This document shows, one piece after another, positions 17,395 to 26,823 of a DNA stretch of 64,000 nt. Within the stretch, counting starts at the first letter, position 1, and the number at the start of each line of letters is the position of its first letter. Location of the stretch: positions 1-64,000 of the forward strand of contig JAFBAO010000064.1 of NCBI GenBank assembly GCA_019247715.1, in the 5' to 3' direction. This DNA is from Caulobacteraceae bacterium. Its GTDB lineage: Bacteria > Pseudomonadota > Alphaproteobacteria > Caulobacterales > Caulobacteraceae. The position numbers and the translations under genes were made by a program. The notes beneath the pieces are model-generated. The model was not told where the DNA came from. It did no database searches and was given only the letters and a program-made list of their open reading frames with translations.

Positions 17395-17830
17395 TGTGCG
17401 CTCCTTCCCTTGTCTTTTTCCGGAGACGGGATAGCGGCGGTCGCTCGTGCAGGTCAACATCGGCGAAGTCGGCGGCCGAGCTTTAAGCTAGTTCTCCCGT
17501 AACCGGCGCTCACATCTAACGGGCTCGACAGCATGAGACTGTTAGATGGGACAAAGGGACGAGGTAAACTGTGCCCTCAGCGTGTGATTGGACCGTGGCC
17601 GCCCAGGGCCTCTACGAGCGCCAGTGCTGGCGCGCCATGAGCGGCTGACGTCCGGCGCGCTCATTCCGGCACATGATCTGCCCCCGGCGGTAGTGTCGAG
17701 CACCCCACCGACCCGGCCAAGGTCGGCAAAGGTTGTCCCCGCGCCGCGACCGCCAAACTAGGATAGACGTTTGACGTAACGGCTGTTTGGGCTGACTGTC
17801 GAACTCCCCACTTACCCCTAGGTAGACCTA
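17395..17830. promoter_or_regulatory. Divergent SDR/TetR intergenic region
   Basis: These 436 bases hold no convincing gene. CATCTAAC at 17513-17520 is inverted as GTTAGATG at 17541-17548, a perfect 8-bp arm with a 20-base spacer. TACCCCTAGGTA at 17813-17824 lies just before the TetR start and has an echo, TACCCCTAAG, at 18541-18550 before the next gene. Either could be a repressor site; this is inference. Confidence 0.35.
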
Positions 17831-18484
17831 ATGGGCTTTGTGAAGTTAGCTCCAGCCGCGGCGGGGCGGCCGCGCGGCTGCGAAATCGAGATGCGCCATA
17901 CGCGCCTTCTGGACGCAGCGGAGACCGAATTTCGGGCATACGGCCTGGCTCGCGCCAGTATCGACCGGATGGCGGCGACGGCCTGTGTGAGCAAGGCCAC
18001 CTTCTATCGCCACTACCGGGACAAGGCCGATTTGTTCCAGGCGGTTGCGTTCAGGCACATGCAAAACCTGGTCGACCGGCTGCCGCAACTTCTGGACGTG
18101 ACTGAAGATCCACGCGAGGTCCTCACCGCCTTCGCGCGCCTGTTGCTCGACGTGACCCTCGGGGCGCCCGACGAGACCTGCTTTGGGGTTACCCAACTGC
18201 GCATCATGGCGGCGGAGCTCCCGTCCTTGCCTGACGTGGTGACGTCCCTTCAGAGGCGATGGCGCCAACTCCGCCAACGGCGTCTTGCCGATTACTTCCA
18301 GGAGATGAAGGAGGCGGGGCGGCTGCGCATAGACGACGTCGAATGGGCGGAGCAGGCGTTCATGCGCGTCGCAGTTCCACATATCCAGATGCTGACCACC
18401 TCGGATTTCAGGATGAGCCCTGAAGAACGCGACGTATTCGCTCGAATGACCGCCGGCATCTTTTTGGATGGCATCCTGGCCTGA
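17831..18484 (+). CDS. TetR-family transcriptional regulator
   Basis: A 217-residue one-component repressor. The N-terminal helix-turn-helix spans about residues 22-68, with ARASIDRMAATACVSKATFYRHYRDK as recognition region; the SKATFYRHY motif is diagnostic. The C-terminal ligand-binding domain is typical of the AefR-like group. The gene is divergent from the SDR and upstream of the hydrolase/receptor group, so it probably senses a substrate or intermediate of that set. The inducer is unknown. The start at 17831 is immediately preceded by a possible operator, which would allow autorepression. Confidence 0.9.
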   Translation: MGFVKLAPAAAGRPRGCEIEMRHTRLLDAAETEFRAYGLARASIDRMAATACVSKATFYRHYRDKADLFQAVAFRHMQNLVDRLPQLLDVTEDPREVLTAFARLLLDVTLGAPDETCFGVTQLRIMAAELPSLPDVVTSLQRRWRQLRQRRLADYFQEMKEAGRLRIDDVEWAEQAFMRVAVPHIQMLTTSDFRMSPEERDVFARMTAGIFLDGILA

Positions 18485-18607
18485 GCCGTCGAATAGAGAA
18501 CGAGTTCGTTTCGTTTTTCAGCTTTCCGGTCCGACTCCTCTACCCCTAAGCTAGAGAATAGCTGCCTGGCCGTGCCGGTGAGCCGGCCAGAGCTATAAAG
18601 GGGCGGG

Positions 18608-20095
18608 ATGGACCTTACTAGATGCGCTGCGTCGGGTGGTTTGCTGCTTGCTGGCGTTTCAGCCGGTAAGGCCGCTGCGTCCGGACGCGCCTCCAAGATC
18701 GAGCGCATCGTCGGCCCGGGCGAGCCCTTCATGGGCGCGGCGCGGGGCGAAATGGAGGCGCTTGGCTACGTGGAGGAGGAGTTCCTTCTGCGCGGACGCG
18801 CGTCCGCGTACCACTGGGCGGGCGTCGACAAGGTCGGGCCCGTGGCCGGACCCACAGCCTATTGCACCCGCATCCTGGTGCGTCGTCCGGCCGATCCGAT
18901 GCGGTTTAGCGGCCGTGTGGTGCTCGAAATACTGAACGCCAGCTATGGCTACGACGTCTCGGGCGTGATCCGGGGCCTACAACCCGTGATGACGGCCAAC
19001 GGCGACGCCTTCGTGGGCGTCACCAGCAAGTCGATCTGCGTCCGGGCCCTGAAGAAGGCCGATCCGATCCGGTACGCCAGCCTGCAGTGGGGTCGGCCGG
19101 CAGGCCGAGCCGTATGCGAGGGCTCGATGTTCTATGGGGCCTACCGCAGAGACGCGCCCTCCATGATCTCCAGCCCCGAATCCGAGGACGGGCTGTTCTG
19201 GGACATGTACACGCAAACCGGCCACCTGCTTCGAAGCAAGGACGGGGGCGGCCTGTTGCCCGGCATGAGGTGTTCCCGGCTCTATGGCGCCGGGGCCTCG
19301 CAGTCCTCCTACTACCTCAACGCCTATATCGAGGCCTTCGGCCGCGAGGGCGGGCCTCCATTCGACGGCTACCTTCCATTCCTGGGCAGCAGGGTCGTGA
19401 AACTGAGCCAGTGCGCAGGGGATCTGCCCGAGGGCGACCCTCGACTGCACAACCGGTCAGGGCCGACGCCGGTCGTGCTGGTCAACACCCAAGGCGACGT
19501 CTCATCCAACCCGATCGGGCGTCGGGACGATTCCGACGCGCCAAACAACCGTTTCAGGCTCTACGAAATTCCCGGCCCGGCCCACGCCTCCGGCATGGGG
19601 CCAGGCGGCGCGCCTTCGCCGGCCCACCTGCAGGCCCTGGGCATCCCGGACGGCGGCCCGGCGGCCTCGAGCTTGCCGCCGGGCATGACCGACAACGACT
19701 TCCCGAACCGCCTGTTCGTGGCCGGAGCGTATCTGCGCCTGATCAAGTGGGTGGAGCAGGGCGTCCCGCCGCCGAGCGCTGCGCGTCTGGACCTGGATAC
19801 GCACGGCAAGCTGATCCTGGATGAATTCGGCAACGCCAAGGGAGGGGTCCGCAATCCCTACGTGGACGTGCCGGCCTTCCGTTATCGGACCTCCATCGAG
19901 GGCTCCGGGTTCGCGGCCAACCGGGGAACCAAGGAGATACTTGCGGCGGACATCCTTCGCAAACTCTACGGCGCGCCGGAGGCGTATTTGGCCAAGGTCG
20001 CCGCGGCGACCGATCGACTGATCCAGGAGGGCTGGATCCCCGAATATGGCCGTGACGTCATCATGGCCGACGCGCGGTCAGTGCGCTTCTCCTGA
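18608..20095 (+). CDS. Exported alpha/beta-hydrolase-domain protein (first copy)
   Basis: A 495-residue protein of the large alpha/beta-hydrolase-domain family often found in terpenoid and aromatic catabolic clusters. The first 25 residues look like a signal peptide. The likely nucleophile is in LYGAGASQSSYYL, a G-x-S-x-S type elbow. Later segments EIPGPAHASGMG and LIKWVEQGVPPP are shared with the second copy at 23862 (EVAGATHADIA and LVRWVREGAEP). The His in GPAHAS is a plausible triad member. It may hydrolyse a lactone or ester outside the cytoplasm. No reaction is proven for close relatives that I can name. Confidence 0.75.
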   Translation: MDLTRCAASGGLLLAGVSAGKAAASGRASKIERIVGPGEPFMGAARGEMEALGYVEEEFLLRGRASAYHWAGVDKVGPVAGPTAYCTRILVRRPADPMRFSGRVVLEILNASYGYDVSGVIRGLQPVMTANGDAFVGVTSKSICVRALKKADPIRYASLQWGRPAGRAVCEGSMFYGAYRRDAPSMISSPESEDGLFWDMYTQTGHLLRSKDGGGLLPGMRCSRLYGAGASQSSYYLNAYIEAFGREGGPPFDGYLPFLGSRVVKLSQCAGDLPEGDPRLHNRSGPTPVVLVNTQGDVSSNPIGRRDDSDAPNNRFRLYEIPGPAHASGMGPGGAPSPAHLQALGIPDGGPAASSLPPGMTDNDFPNRLFVAGAYLRLIKWVEQGVPPPSAARLDLDTHGKLILDEFGNAKGGVRNPYVDVPAFRYRTSIEGSGFAANRGTKEILAADILRKLYGAPEAYLAKVAAATDRLIQEGWIPEYGRDVIMADARSVRFS

Positions 20096-20200
20096 TGCGG
20101 TGTGATCGACACTCAGGGCGGGAGGCCGATGCGGACTTCCGCGCCCACCGCCGCGCCGGTGGGGACCAGTCTTCGTTCCAGTGAACAAAAGGGGGGCGGC

Positions 20201-22678
20201 ATGGGCCCGAAAATTCGCTTCTTTGCAACCTGCGCCAGCGCGGTTCTGGTCGTGGGAGCGTTCGCCGGCGCAGCCGCCACGGCGCGGGCCGCGGATGCGA
20301 CGGCGTCGAGCCAAACGGCGGCCACCAACCTCGGGGAGGTGCTGGTGGTGGCGCGAAAGCGCACGGAGAACCTGCAGCACGTGCCGGTCGCCGTCACCAG
20401 CCTCTCCGGAACACAGCTTACGCACCAGGGCATCCGGGAAACCGCGGACCTGCAAAAGGTGGTGCCCAGCCTTAGTATCGTGGGAGGCGCTGGTTCGGAG
20501 GCGAACGCTGCGACGTTCAGCCTGCGCGGCCAGACCGCCGGAGACTTGCTGCTCACGCTGAGCCAGCCGGTGGGAATCTACGAGGACAGCGTCAACGTTC
20601 CCCATCCCGACGGCCTCAACGGGGCGATGTTCGACCTCGACCATGTCGAGGTGCTGAAGGGACCGCAAGGCACGCTCTACGGGCGAAACACCACCGGCGG
20701 CGCTGTCAACATCATCACGCGCGGCGCCGACTACCGAGGCCTGCATGGCTTCGTCAGCGGCGAATACGGCAACTACAACAACTGGAAGATCGACGGTGCG
20801 GTCAATGTCCCGCTCATCCAGGACAAGCTTGCCGCCCGGATCGCCTACCAGCATTGGAACAGGCGCGGCGTGGGCACGGACATCGTCACCGGTCAGCATC
20901 CCGGCTTCGATCACAACGACGACCTTGTGCGTCTTTCCGTCCGCTTTGATCCGACCAGCAGCTTCACCTCTTCCACCAAGTTCGAGTTCGCGAACATGGA
21001 CGACGTTGGCTATCTGCAACACGTGGTGGCGCTTTCGCCCCACTCCAACGCCCCGCTGGAAGCTGGCCTCGAGACCCATTGCGGCAGTCTGGCCAACCCG
21101 GTGGGTCTCTTCACCTGCGGGCTGGCGGCGCTCAGTCCTTACGTCGGCGGCGATCCTTTTCAGAACGGCGATGAACAGCACCTCATGGCCAAGGTGCGGA
21201 CATGGCACTTCGCCGAAGACTGGACCTGGTCTCTCCCCTACGACATGAAGCTAAGGTCGATCACCGGTTTCCACGCGGTCACCGACTATCCGACGCTGGA
21301 CGACGGCACGCCGTTTCAGATCATCGAGGTCTTCGCCGGAGCGAACGGAGATCAGCCGCTCGTAAACGGTCCCTACACGCACCCGCTCGTTCCCGAAGAT
21401 TCCTATCACGCCGTGACGCAGGAGGTGAACCTCTCGGGTCACGCGCTCGGTCGTATCGACTGGCTCGTGGGCGGTTTCGGCAGCTGGGAGCATGGCCGTG
21501 GCGGCGAACCTTTCATCGCCTATGGTCTGCTCACCCAGGGGTTGGTGAGCACGACAAGCATCTCCAACGGCGAGGACACCAAGACCTGGGCGCTATACAC
21601 GCAGGAAGACATTCACCTGCTCCACAACCTGTCGCTCACCCTGGGCGGGCGTTACACGCATGAACAACAGTTCGACGCTTCGCAGCAGTATTTTTGGACC
21701 ACGGGCAGGTATTTCTGCAATTTCACTTCTCTGACAAATCCGCTTTCTCCGGCGGCCCCCGGAAACGATCCTTCCACCTGCTTCACCATCTCCAATTCGG
21801 AGCGCTCCAACGGTCTGTCTTATCTGCTCAGCCTGAACTATCAGATCACCCCCGACATACTGGCCTATGCGAAGACCTCCCGCGGATTTCGGGGCGGCGC
21901 TCTGCAGTTCCGCGCGCCGGCGTTCCCATCCGTGAAACCGGAAGTAGCGGTCGACTACGAGATCGGATTCAAGGGCGATTTCATCGACCATCGCCTGCGC
22001 ACCAACCTCGCCTACTACCACACGAACTACACCAACAAGCAGGAGTCGGTGCTCACCAGCGTCTGCGGCTTCCAACTGGCGACGCCCGGCACCTTGACCT
22101 GCCCGGGCAGCGTGCTGACGCCAAGCAGCACCACGATCCTTCAGAACGCGGCGAGCGCGAAAATCGACGGCTTCGAAGCCGAGGCGACGGCCTTGCCGAT
22201 GGCGGGCTGGTCCGTCTTCGGGACACTGACTTACCTTAACGGGCGGTACGCGAGCTTCCCGGCGGCGGTCAATCCGGACGGCGCCACGGTGAACGGGTCG
22301 GGGGCGAAGTTATCGGATCCCTCGTGGCGCTACAGCATCGGCTCCCGCTACGAGCACGAGGTGGGGCCTGGCGTGCTCGGCGCCTCGATCAACTGGTCAT
22401 GGCGGGCGCACAATAATCTGACAGTCATCAACACGACGAGCCAGTTCAGTCTGGCGCTTCAGCAACGTCTAACCGCTTCGGTCGGCTTGATGGATGCGCG
22501 CATTGACTACACATTCCCAGAACAAGGGGTGACCATCGCCCTTTGGGCCACCAACCTGCTGAACAAGATCTACGAGCGGGAATTTCTGTTGAGCTCTACG
22601 CTCGGCATCGGCACGGCCTCTACTCAAGCGCCGCGATTCTTCGGCGTCACCATCACCAAGACCTTCGGCCCGGGCTAG
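20201..22678 (+). CDS. TonB-dependent outer-membrane receptor
   Basis: An 825-residue TonB-dependent receptor. It has a signal peptide over about residues 1-32, a TonB box LGEVLVVARKR, a plug with VEVLKGPQGTLYGRNTTGGAVNIIT, and a barrel ending in FFGVTITKTFGPG. GGGGGGCGG precedes the ATG at 20201, so the longer upstream frame is rejected. It lies between the two hydrolase genes and is probably co-transcribed with them, implying uptake of the compound they act on. It has the same architecture as the receptor at 469-3015, but the two are diverged and not recent duplicates. Confidence 0.93.
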   Translation: MGPKIRFFATCASAVLVVGAFAGAAATARAADATASSQTAATNLGEVLVVARKRTENLQHVPVAVTSLSGTQLTHQGIRETADLQKVVPSLSIVGGAGSEANAATFSLRGQTAGDLLLTLSQPVGIYEDSVNVPHPDGLNGAMFDLDHVEVLKGPQGTLYGRNTTGGAVNIITRGADYRGLHGFVSGEYGNYNNWKIDGAVNVPLIQDKLAARIAYQHWNRRGVGTDIVTGQHPGFDHNDDLVRLSVRFDPTSSFTSSTKFEFANMDDVGYLQHVVALSPHSNAPLEAGLETHCGSLANPVGLFTCGLAALSPYVGGDPFQNGDEQHLMAKVRTWHFAEDWTWSLPYDMKLRSITGFHAVTDYPTLDDGTPFQIIEVFAGANGDQPLVNGPYTHPLVPEDSYHAVTQEVNLSGHALGRIDWLVGGFGSWEHGRGGEPFIAYGLLTQGLVSTTSISNGEDTKTWALYTQEDIHLLHNLSLTLGGRYTHEQQFDASQQYFWTTGRYFCNFTSLTNPLSPAAPGNDPSTCFTISNSERSNGLSYLLSLNYQITPDILAYAKTSRGFRGGALQFRAPAFPSVKPEVAVDYEIGFKGDFIDHRLRTNLAYYHTNYTNKQESVLTSVCGFQLATPGTLTCPGSVLTPSSTTILQNAASAKIDGFEAEATALPMAGWSVFGTLTYLNGRYASFPAAVNPDGATVNGSGAKLSDPSWRYSIGSRYEHEVGPGVLGASINWSWRAHNNLTVINTTSQFSLALQQRLTASVGLMDARIDYTFPEQGVTIALWATNLLNKIYEREFLLSSTLGIGTASTQAPRFFGVTITKTFGPG

Positions 22679-22721
22679 GCGCCCCGGAACCAGAAATCAG
22701 CATCGTTCGGGAGAGAGTCCA

Positions 22722-23843
22722 ATGAACCGACGCCACACCCTTCTCGCCGGCATCGGCGCAGCCATGGCGGTCGGCAGCCGCATCGACGCCGCGCCCGACG
22801 AGGGGGGCGGAGGCGCTCCGGCTACGGCGCCGCGTATGCCCACCGGCCCTGCCGACGGCTATCCGGAAGGGCGGTATCCCGATGTCCGCCGAATGGGCCA
22901 GTTCAACTGGCTGCAGATTTCCAGCTTCACCGTCGTTCCCGAAGATCTTCTGGTGAGCCGCAGATATTGCGGGTTCCGCCACGTCGACACCTGGCTCGAT
23001 GCTTTCCTGGTGGGGGAGTCGGGGACCTACTACAACTTCGCCTACGACGTCCGCTCGCAGCCGGACAACTCCATCAGCGTGGGTGTGGATTTCGGGCCGC
23101 AGAAGTCCTCGCCCTCAGGGCTCGTGTCGGACACGCGCTCGCAGCGTTGGAGGGGCAAGATCACCCAGACGCTCACCCCCGACGGTCGGATCGTCTACGC
23201 CGCGCCGGAGTCGCCGACGCCCGAGGAGATCAGTTTCGACAGTTCGTCGGTGACTTGGACGCGCGCCAACGGAGACCTGAAGCTGCAGGGCTCGCTCGCC
23301 GGGCGGGGCAGCCAGTGGCACAACGTCTGGCGAAAGCCGGACGGGAACATGGGGGGCATGTACATGTGCCATCAATGGTTCCTCGCCGAGGGCCGATATT
23401 TCGGCGAGGTGGTGAAGGGCTATGTCCTACTCGAGACGTTCTGGTCCGACGAGCACTACCAGGACACCTGGTGGGTGCGTAACCGGGTCGGCCTCTGGGG
23501 TGCTTTCGCGATCAACTACGAGGACGGCTCATCGGAGATCGGGCAGATCCATTGCGGCGAGTTCGGCGCGCGCGGCGCCGTCATCGTCGACAATGAGGGG
23601 CGCGAGGTGGTGTCCACCACGAACGTCAATGCGTTCGACGACTCCGAACTCAACGCGCACGTCGAGTTCGGCGACGGACAGCGGCTGGATTTCGAGGGCG
23701 ACCGCGTTCGCTCCATGATCTTCCCCCAGGGCAGGCTGCTGTTCGGCAAGTACAAGCGCGTCGGGGAGAAACGCAAAGTCCGGAACGCCTGCGGCGCCTA
23801 CCTTGTCGCCCACCACGTGGCGGCGCCGAGGCCCTTTCGATAG
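22722..23843 (+). CDS. Exported protein of unknown function
   Basis: A 373-residue protein that I do not recognise. The N-terminus MNRRHTLLAGIGAAMAVGS looks like a signal peptide with a twin-arginine flavour. The mature part is rich in W, Y, G and D with alternating hydrophobic residues, which suggests a beta-rich fold. It contains WRGKITQTLTPDGRIVYA and MYMCHQWFLAEGRYFGEVVKGY. A lipocalin-like or carotenoid 1,2-hydratase-like fold is conceivable but unsupported. It is 44 bp after the receptor and 19 bp before the second hydrolase, so it is almost certainly part of that operon. Confidence 0.6.
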   Translation: MNRRHTLLAGIGAAMAVGSRIDAAPDEGGGGAPATAPRMPTGPADGYPEGRYPDVRRMGQFNWLQISSFTVVPEDLLVSRRYCGFRHVDTWLDAFLVGESGTYYNFAYDVRSQPDNSISVGVDFGPQKSSPSGLVSDTRSQRWRGKITQTLTPDGRIVYAAPESPTPEEISFDSSSVTWTRANGDLKLQGSLAGRGSQWHNVWRKPDGNMGGMYMCHQWFLAEGRYFGEVVKGYVLLETFWSDEHYQDTWWVRNRVGLWGAFAINYEDGSSEIGQIHCGEFGARGAVIVDNEGREVVSTTNVNAFDDSELNAHVEFGDGQRLDFEGDRVRSMIFPQGRLLFGKYKRVGEKRKVRNACGAYLVAHHVAAPRPFR

Positions 23844-23861
23844 CCGTCGCCGCACGGGACC

Positions 23862-25352
23862 GTGACCATGCCAGATCTGAACCGTCGTAACGCGGTGCTC
23901 AGCGCCGCAGCCGCAACGATGCTTTGCGGACCGCCGCGCGCAGTCGCCCACACCGCTCCAAGAAGAGGCAAGCCCATGTCGGCCGGACGTCTACCCCAAC
24001 GCACGAGTCCTATCACCGGGGGCCACGGCCATCCGTTCGGCGCTCCGTTGGATCTCGAGCGCTACGGCTACGTGGCGGAGGAATTCCTCTTCGAGGGATC
24101 GGCGCAGTCCTACAGATCGTCCCCGGGGACGAGCCCGGGGCGCGACGGCGATTGGTCGACCGTGGCCGATGCGACGGCCCCCTACGTGAGCCGCATGTTC
24201 GTCCTGCGCCCGGCGGACGCGAAGCGGTTCAGCGGCGCCGTCATCGCCAACTGGCAGAACGTCACCGTGGCCATCGACGTGGGCTCCCCTTGCGCGCCGG
24301 AAACCTATGACGCCGGCCACGTGTGGGTGGGGGTCACCACACAGAAGCTTGGCATCGGCGGCCTTCCGGGGCAGACCCCCGGCCTGATCGGCTGGGATGC
24401 CGAGCGCTACGGGCGGCTCAGCCATCCGGGCGACGCCTTCTCCTACGACATCTTCGCCCAAGCGGGCCGGGCGCTCATGGATCGGACCTTGGGCCAAAGC
24501 CTGCTTCATGGCTTGAAGCCGGAGATGCTGCTGGGCTCAGGAAGCTCGCAATCTGCCATGCGCCTGTGCTCCTACGTCAACATAGCGCACCGGCATGACC
24601 GGCTTTTCGATGGGTATCTGCCGATCGTCGGTTTCGGGGTGCTGCCGCCTGTCGAGGAGGCGCCGTTGCCGCAGATGCTCGCCCCCGCCTCCGGCGGCGG
24701 CTTCCTCTGGACTTCGCGCACCATGGACGTCGGCGACGCGAAAATCATGGCGGTGTCCACCGAGACCGAGGCGCCGACGATGTTTTTTTCACGCCAGCCG
24801 GATACGGCGAGCTACCGGTACTGGGAAGTGGCGGGCGCCACTCACGCCGATATCGCCATGCTGAACGAACAGAACGTCATCCTGGAACATGAGCAAGTGG
24901 CCTCGCCCTACGCGGTGCCGGCCGGCCGAAACCAGGTCGATTGGTCGAACGTCCGTTCCGCGGCGGTGCGCTCGCTGGTGCGTTGGGTTCGTGAGGGGGC
25001 CGAGCCCGTGAGGTTTGCGCCGATCGAGATCGCGCTGGACGCCGCGGGCCACCCCCAGATCAAGCGCGACGAACTGGGAAACGCTCTGGGCGGCCTCAGG
25101 CTGCCCGACGTCACCGTCCCTGCGGCGGTCAACCTGGGGTCAAACGGCGCGGCCGAGCGGATGGCCGCCATGGGGGGTGTGACCCAGCCGTTCAGCCGGG
25201 ACAAGATGATCAGTCTCTATGGTTCGCGCGAAGGGTTCCTGACGAAGTGGGACGCAGCGGTGGACGCGCTCGCCGCGCAGGGCCTGGCGACGACACGCGA
25301 GGCGGAAGCCATCCGCGCGGTCGGCCGCAGCCGCTGGGATACGACCGCCTGA
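23862..25352 (+). CDS. Exported alpha/beta-hydrolase-domain protein (second copy)
   Basis: A 496-residue paralogue of the protein at 18608, of nearly equal length. It has an N-terminal signal sequence (LNRRNAVLSAAAATMLCG, Tat-like). The GYVAEEFLFEGSAQSY block parallels GYVEEEFLLRGRASAY in the first copy. The candidate nucleophile elbow is LLGSGSSQSAMRL, and the candidate His is in EVAGATHADIAM. The two copies bracket the receptor and the unknown exported protein. Having two diverged copies suggests successive or alternative hydrolysis steps on the imported compound. Confidence 0.75.
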   Translation: MTMPDLNRRNAVLSAAAATMLCGPPRAVAHTAPRRGKPMSAGRLPQRTSPITGGHGHPFGAPLDLERYGYVAEEFLFEGSAQSYRSSPGTSPGRDGDWSTVADATAPYVSRMFVLRPADAKRFSGAVIANWQNVTVAIDVGSPCAPETYDAGHVWVGVTTQKLGIGGLPGQTPGLIGWDAERYGRLSHPGDAFSYDIFAQAGRALMDRTLGQSLLHGLKPEMLLGSGSSQSAMRLCSYVNIAHRHDRLFDGYLPIVGFGVLPPVEEAPLPQMLAPASGGGFLWTSRTMDVGDAKIMAVSTETEAPTMFFSRQPDTASYRYWEVAGATHADIAMLNEQNVILEHEQVASPYAVPAGRNQVDWSNVRSAAVRSLVRWVREGAEPVRFAPIEIALDAAGHPQIKRDELGNALGGLRLPDVTVPAAVNLGSNGAAERMAAMGGVTQPFSRDKMISLYGSREGFLTKWDAAVDALAAQGLATTREAEAIRAVGRSRWDTTA

Positions 25353-25749
25353 TCGAGGCGTGATCAGGCTGCGGTCTGTCTGTGCTGTCAGTCTAACGCT
25401 AACTTGTCGCCGTCCTGAGGCGGGAAGCGCAATGTCCCGGTAGTTAGGCGCCAACTGGGCGTTGGCCGAGAAGGACATGCAGCCAAATTCCTGCAAGAGT
25501 CACCGTTTCCCGGCGGACGTGATCCGCCAGACGGTGTGGCTTGACGATGGAGCCAGACGCCGAGACCGGTGACGCGGCTATTTGCATCCTTCGGGAAGGT
25601 CGGACGGATGGTGGCGAGCGAACCAGCCTGCGCCTCAGCCACCGCCGCTCTGGGCGCCGCGCGAACTTCGGACTCGATAGTGTCTCCGAGGCGATGTCGC
25701 TTAATATGGCGGTGGTGGGCGGTCGCAACGACACCTGTGGGGAAACGGA
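25353..25749. other. Intergenic region with an IS6-like stub
   Basis: This 397-base region contains the transposase-like stub at 25477-25542. Otherwise no gene is supported. GGGGAAACGGA before 25750 is a plausible ribosome site for the cyclase gene. Confidence 0.4.
25477..25542 (+). pseudogene. IS6-family transposase N-terminal stub
   Basis: From ATG at 25477 the frame reads MQPNSCKSHRFPADVIRQ then TVWL, and then diverges. HRFPADVIRQxVWL matches the start of IS6/IS26-type transposases (HRFPxxVIxxAVWLYFRF). Its position, 22 codons from a start codon, fits the real N-terminus of such proteins. Everything after VWL is lost, as if the element were cut at a recombination point. Confidence 0.55.
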
Positions 25750-26823
25750 ATGAGTCTGCGTCGCCTCCAGCACCGCAAATCGGCCTGGGCCGTTCGTCCC
25801 AACGGGTCCACCTGGGGGGATTACGGTCCCGACGACCAACTCGGGCGGCTCAATCTCATCACCCCCGAGCGCCGGCGCGCCGCGCTGGCCGAGGCGCGGG
25901 AAGGTGTGGCCTTCTGCCTGAGTCTCCCGTTGGACCTGCCAGGCGGGAACGCGCTCGCGGTCAGCCGGCATCCGCCGCAACTCAGCCCGACCTCGCGTCC
26001 TAACCGCGCCCGGCCCGAGGCGGAGCCGCACATGGAGATCTACAACCACCGTTACGATTCGGAGCGGCCAGGATGCACCGATGTGGTGAGCGATGACCGC
26101 GTCGACCTGCATCTGCAGTATTCGACACAATGGGACAGCTTCGCCCACTTTGGCCAACTGTTCGACGCCGACGGCGACGGTGTCGAAGAGCTTCGTTACT
26201 ACAATGGGTTCCAGGCCGGGCTGGAGATCGTTCATCACAAGGAAGAGGGCGCTGGGAGTTCCAGCTTCGCCTACAGGCTGGGGATCGACAGTTTCGCCGA
26301 GAGCTGTGTCCAGGGCCGCGGCGTTCTCGTCGACCTAGGGGCTCGCTATGGCAGAGAGCGCGTCTTTGTGGGTTACGAGGAGCTGATGGCGCTGCTCGCG
26401 GCCGATGATGTGGTGGTGGACGCGGGGGATATTCTCTGTCTGAGCACTGGCTTCGACGATCTGCTCCTGTCGATGAACGGCGCCCCGGATGCAGAGAAGC
26501 TGCGCTCGAGCTGCGCAGTGCTCGACGGCCATGATCACAGGCTGCTCGACTGGATTACCGCGTCCGGAATCGCGGCCATCGTATCTGACACCAATGCTGT
26601 CGAGGGCGTCCGGCCGGACGTCGACGAATCGGCCGGGACGAGCCTTCCCTTGCATGAGCACTGCCTTTTCCGCCTCGGTGTCCCGCTCGGCGAGTTTTGG
26701 AGGTTGAGCGAACTGGCCGCATGGCTGCGCAGTCGCCGCCGCTCTCGCTTCCTTCTCACCGCTCCGCCGCTCCGCCTGCCAGGCGCGGTGGGCTCCCCCG
26801 TCACGCCGGTGGCGACGGTGTAG
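25750..26823 (+). CDS. Cyclase-family (kynurenine-formamidase-like) hydrolase
   Basis: A 357-residue member of the putative cyclase family, whose best-known relatives are metal-dependent formamidases and lactone/amide hydrolases. The metal-site motif, usually HxGTHxDxPxH, appears as YSTQWDSFAHFG, with Q in place of the first-H position of the THxD element. This variant also occurs in long (about 330-360 residue) cyclase-family proteins. The C-terminal SDTNAVEGVRP and LHEHCLFRLGVPLGEFW are typical of the group. It probably acts in the cytoplasm on a ring-opening or hydrolysis step. The metal state and substrate are unknown. Confidence 0.8.
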   Translation: MSLRRLQHRKSAWAVRPNGSTWGDYGPDDQLGRLNLITPERRRAALAEAREGVAFCLSLPLDLPGGNALAVSRHPPQLSPTSRPNRARPEAEPHMEIYNHRYDSERPGCTDVVSDDRVDLHLQYSTQWDSFAHFGQLFDADGDGVEELRYYNGFQAGLEIVHHKEEGAGSSSFAYRLGIDSFAESCVQGRGVLVDLGARYGRERVFVGYEELMALLAADDVVVDAGDILCLSTGFDDLLLSMNGAPDAEKLRSSCAVLDGHDHRLLDWITASGIAAIVSDTNAVEGVRPDVDESAGTSLPLHEHCLFRLGVPLGEFWRLSELAAWLRSRRRSRFLLTAPPLRLPGAVGSPVTPVATV

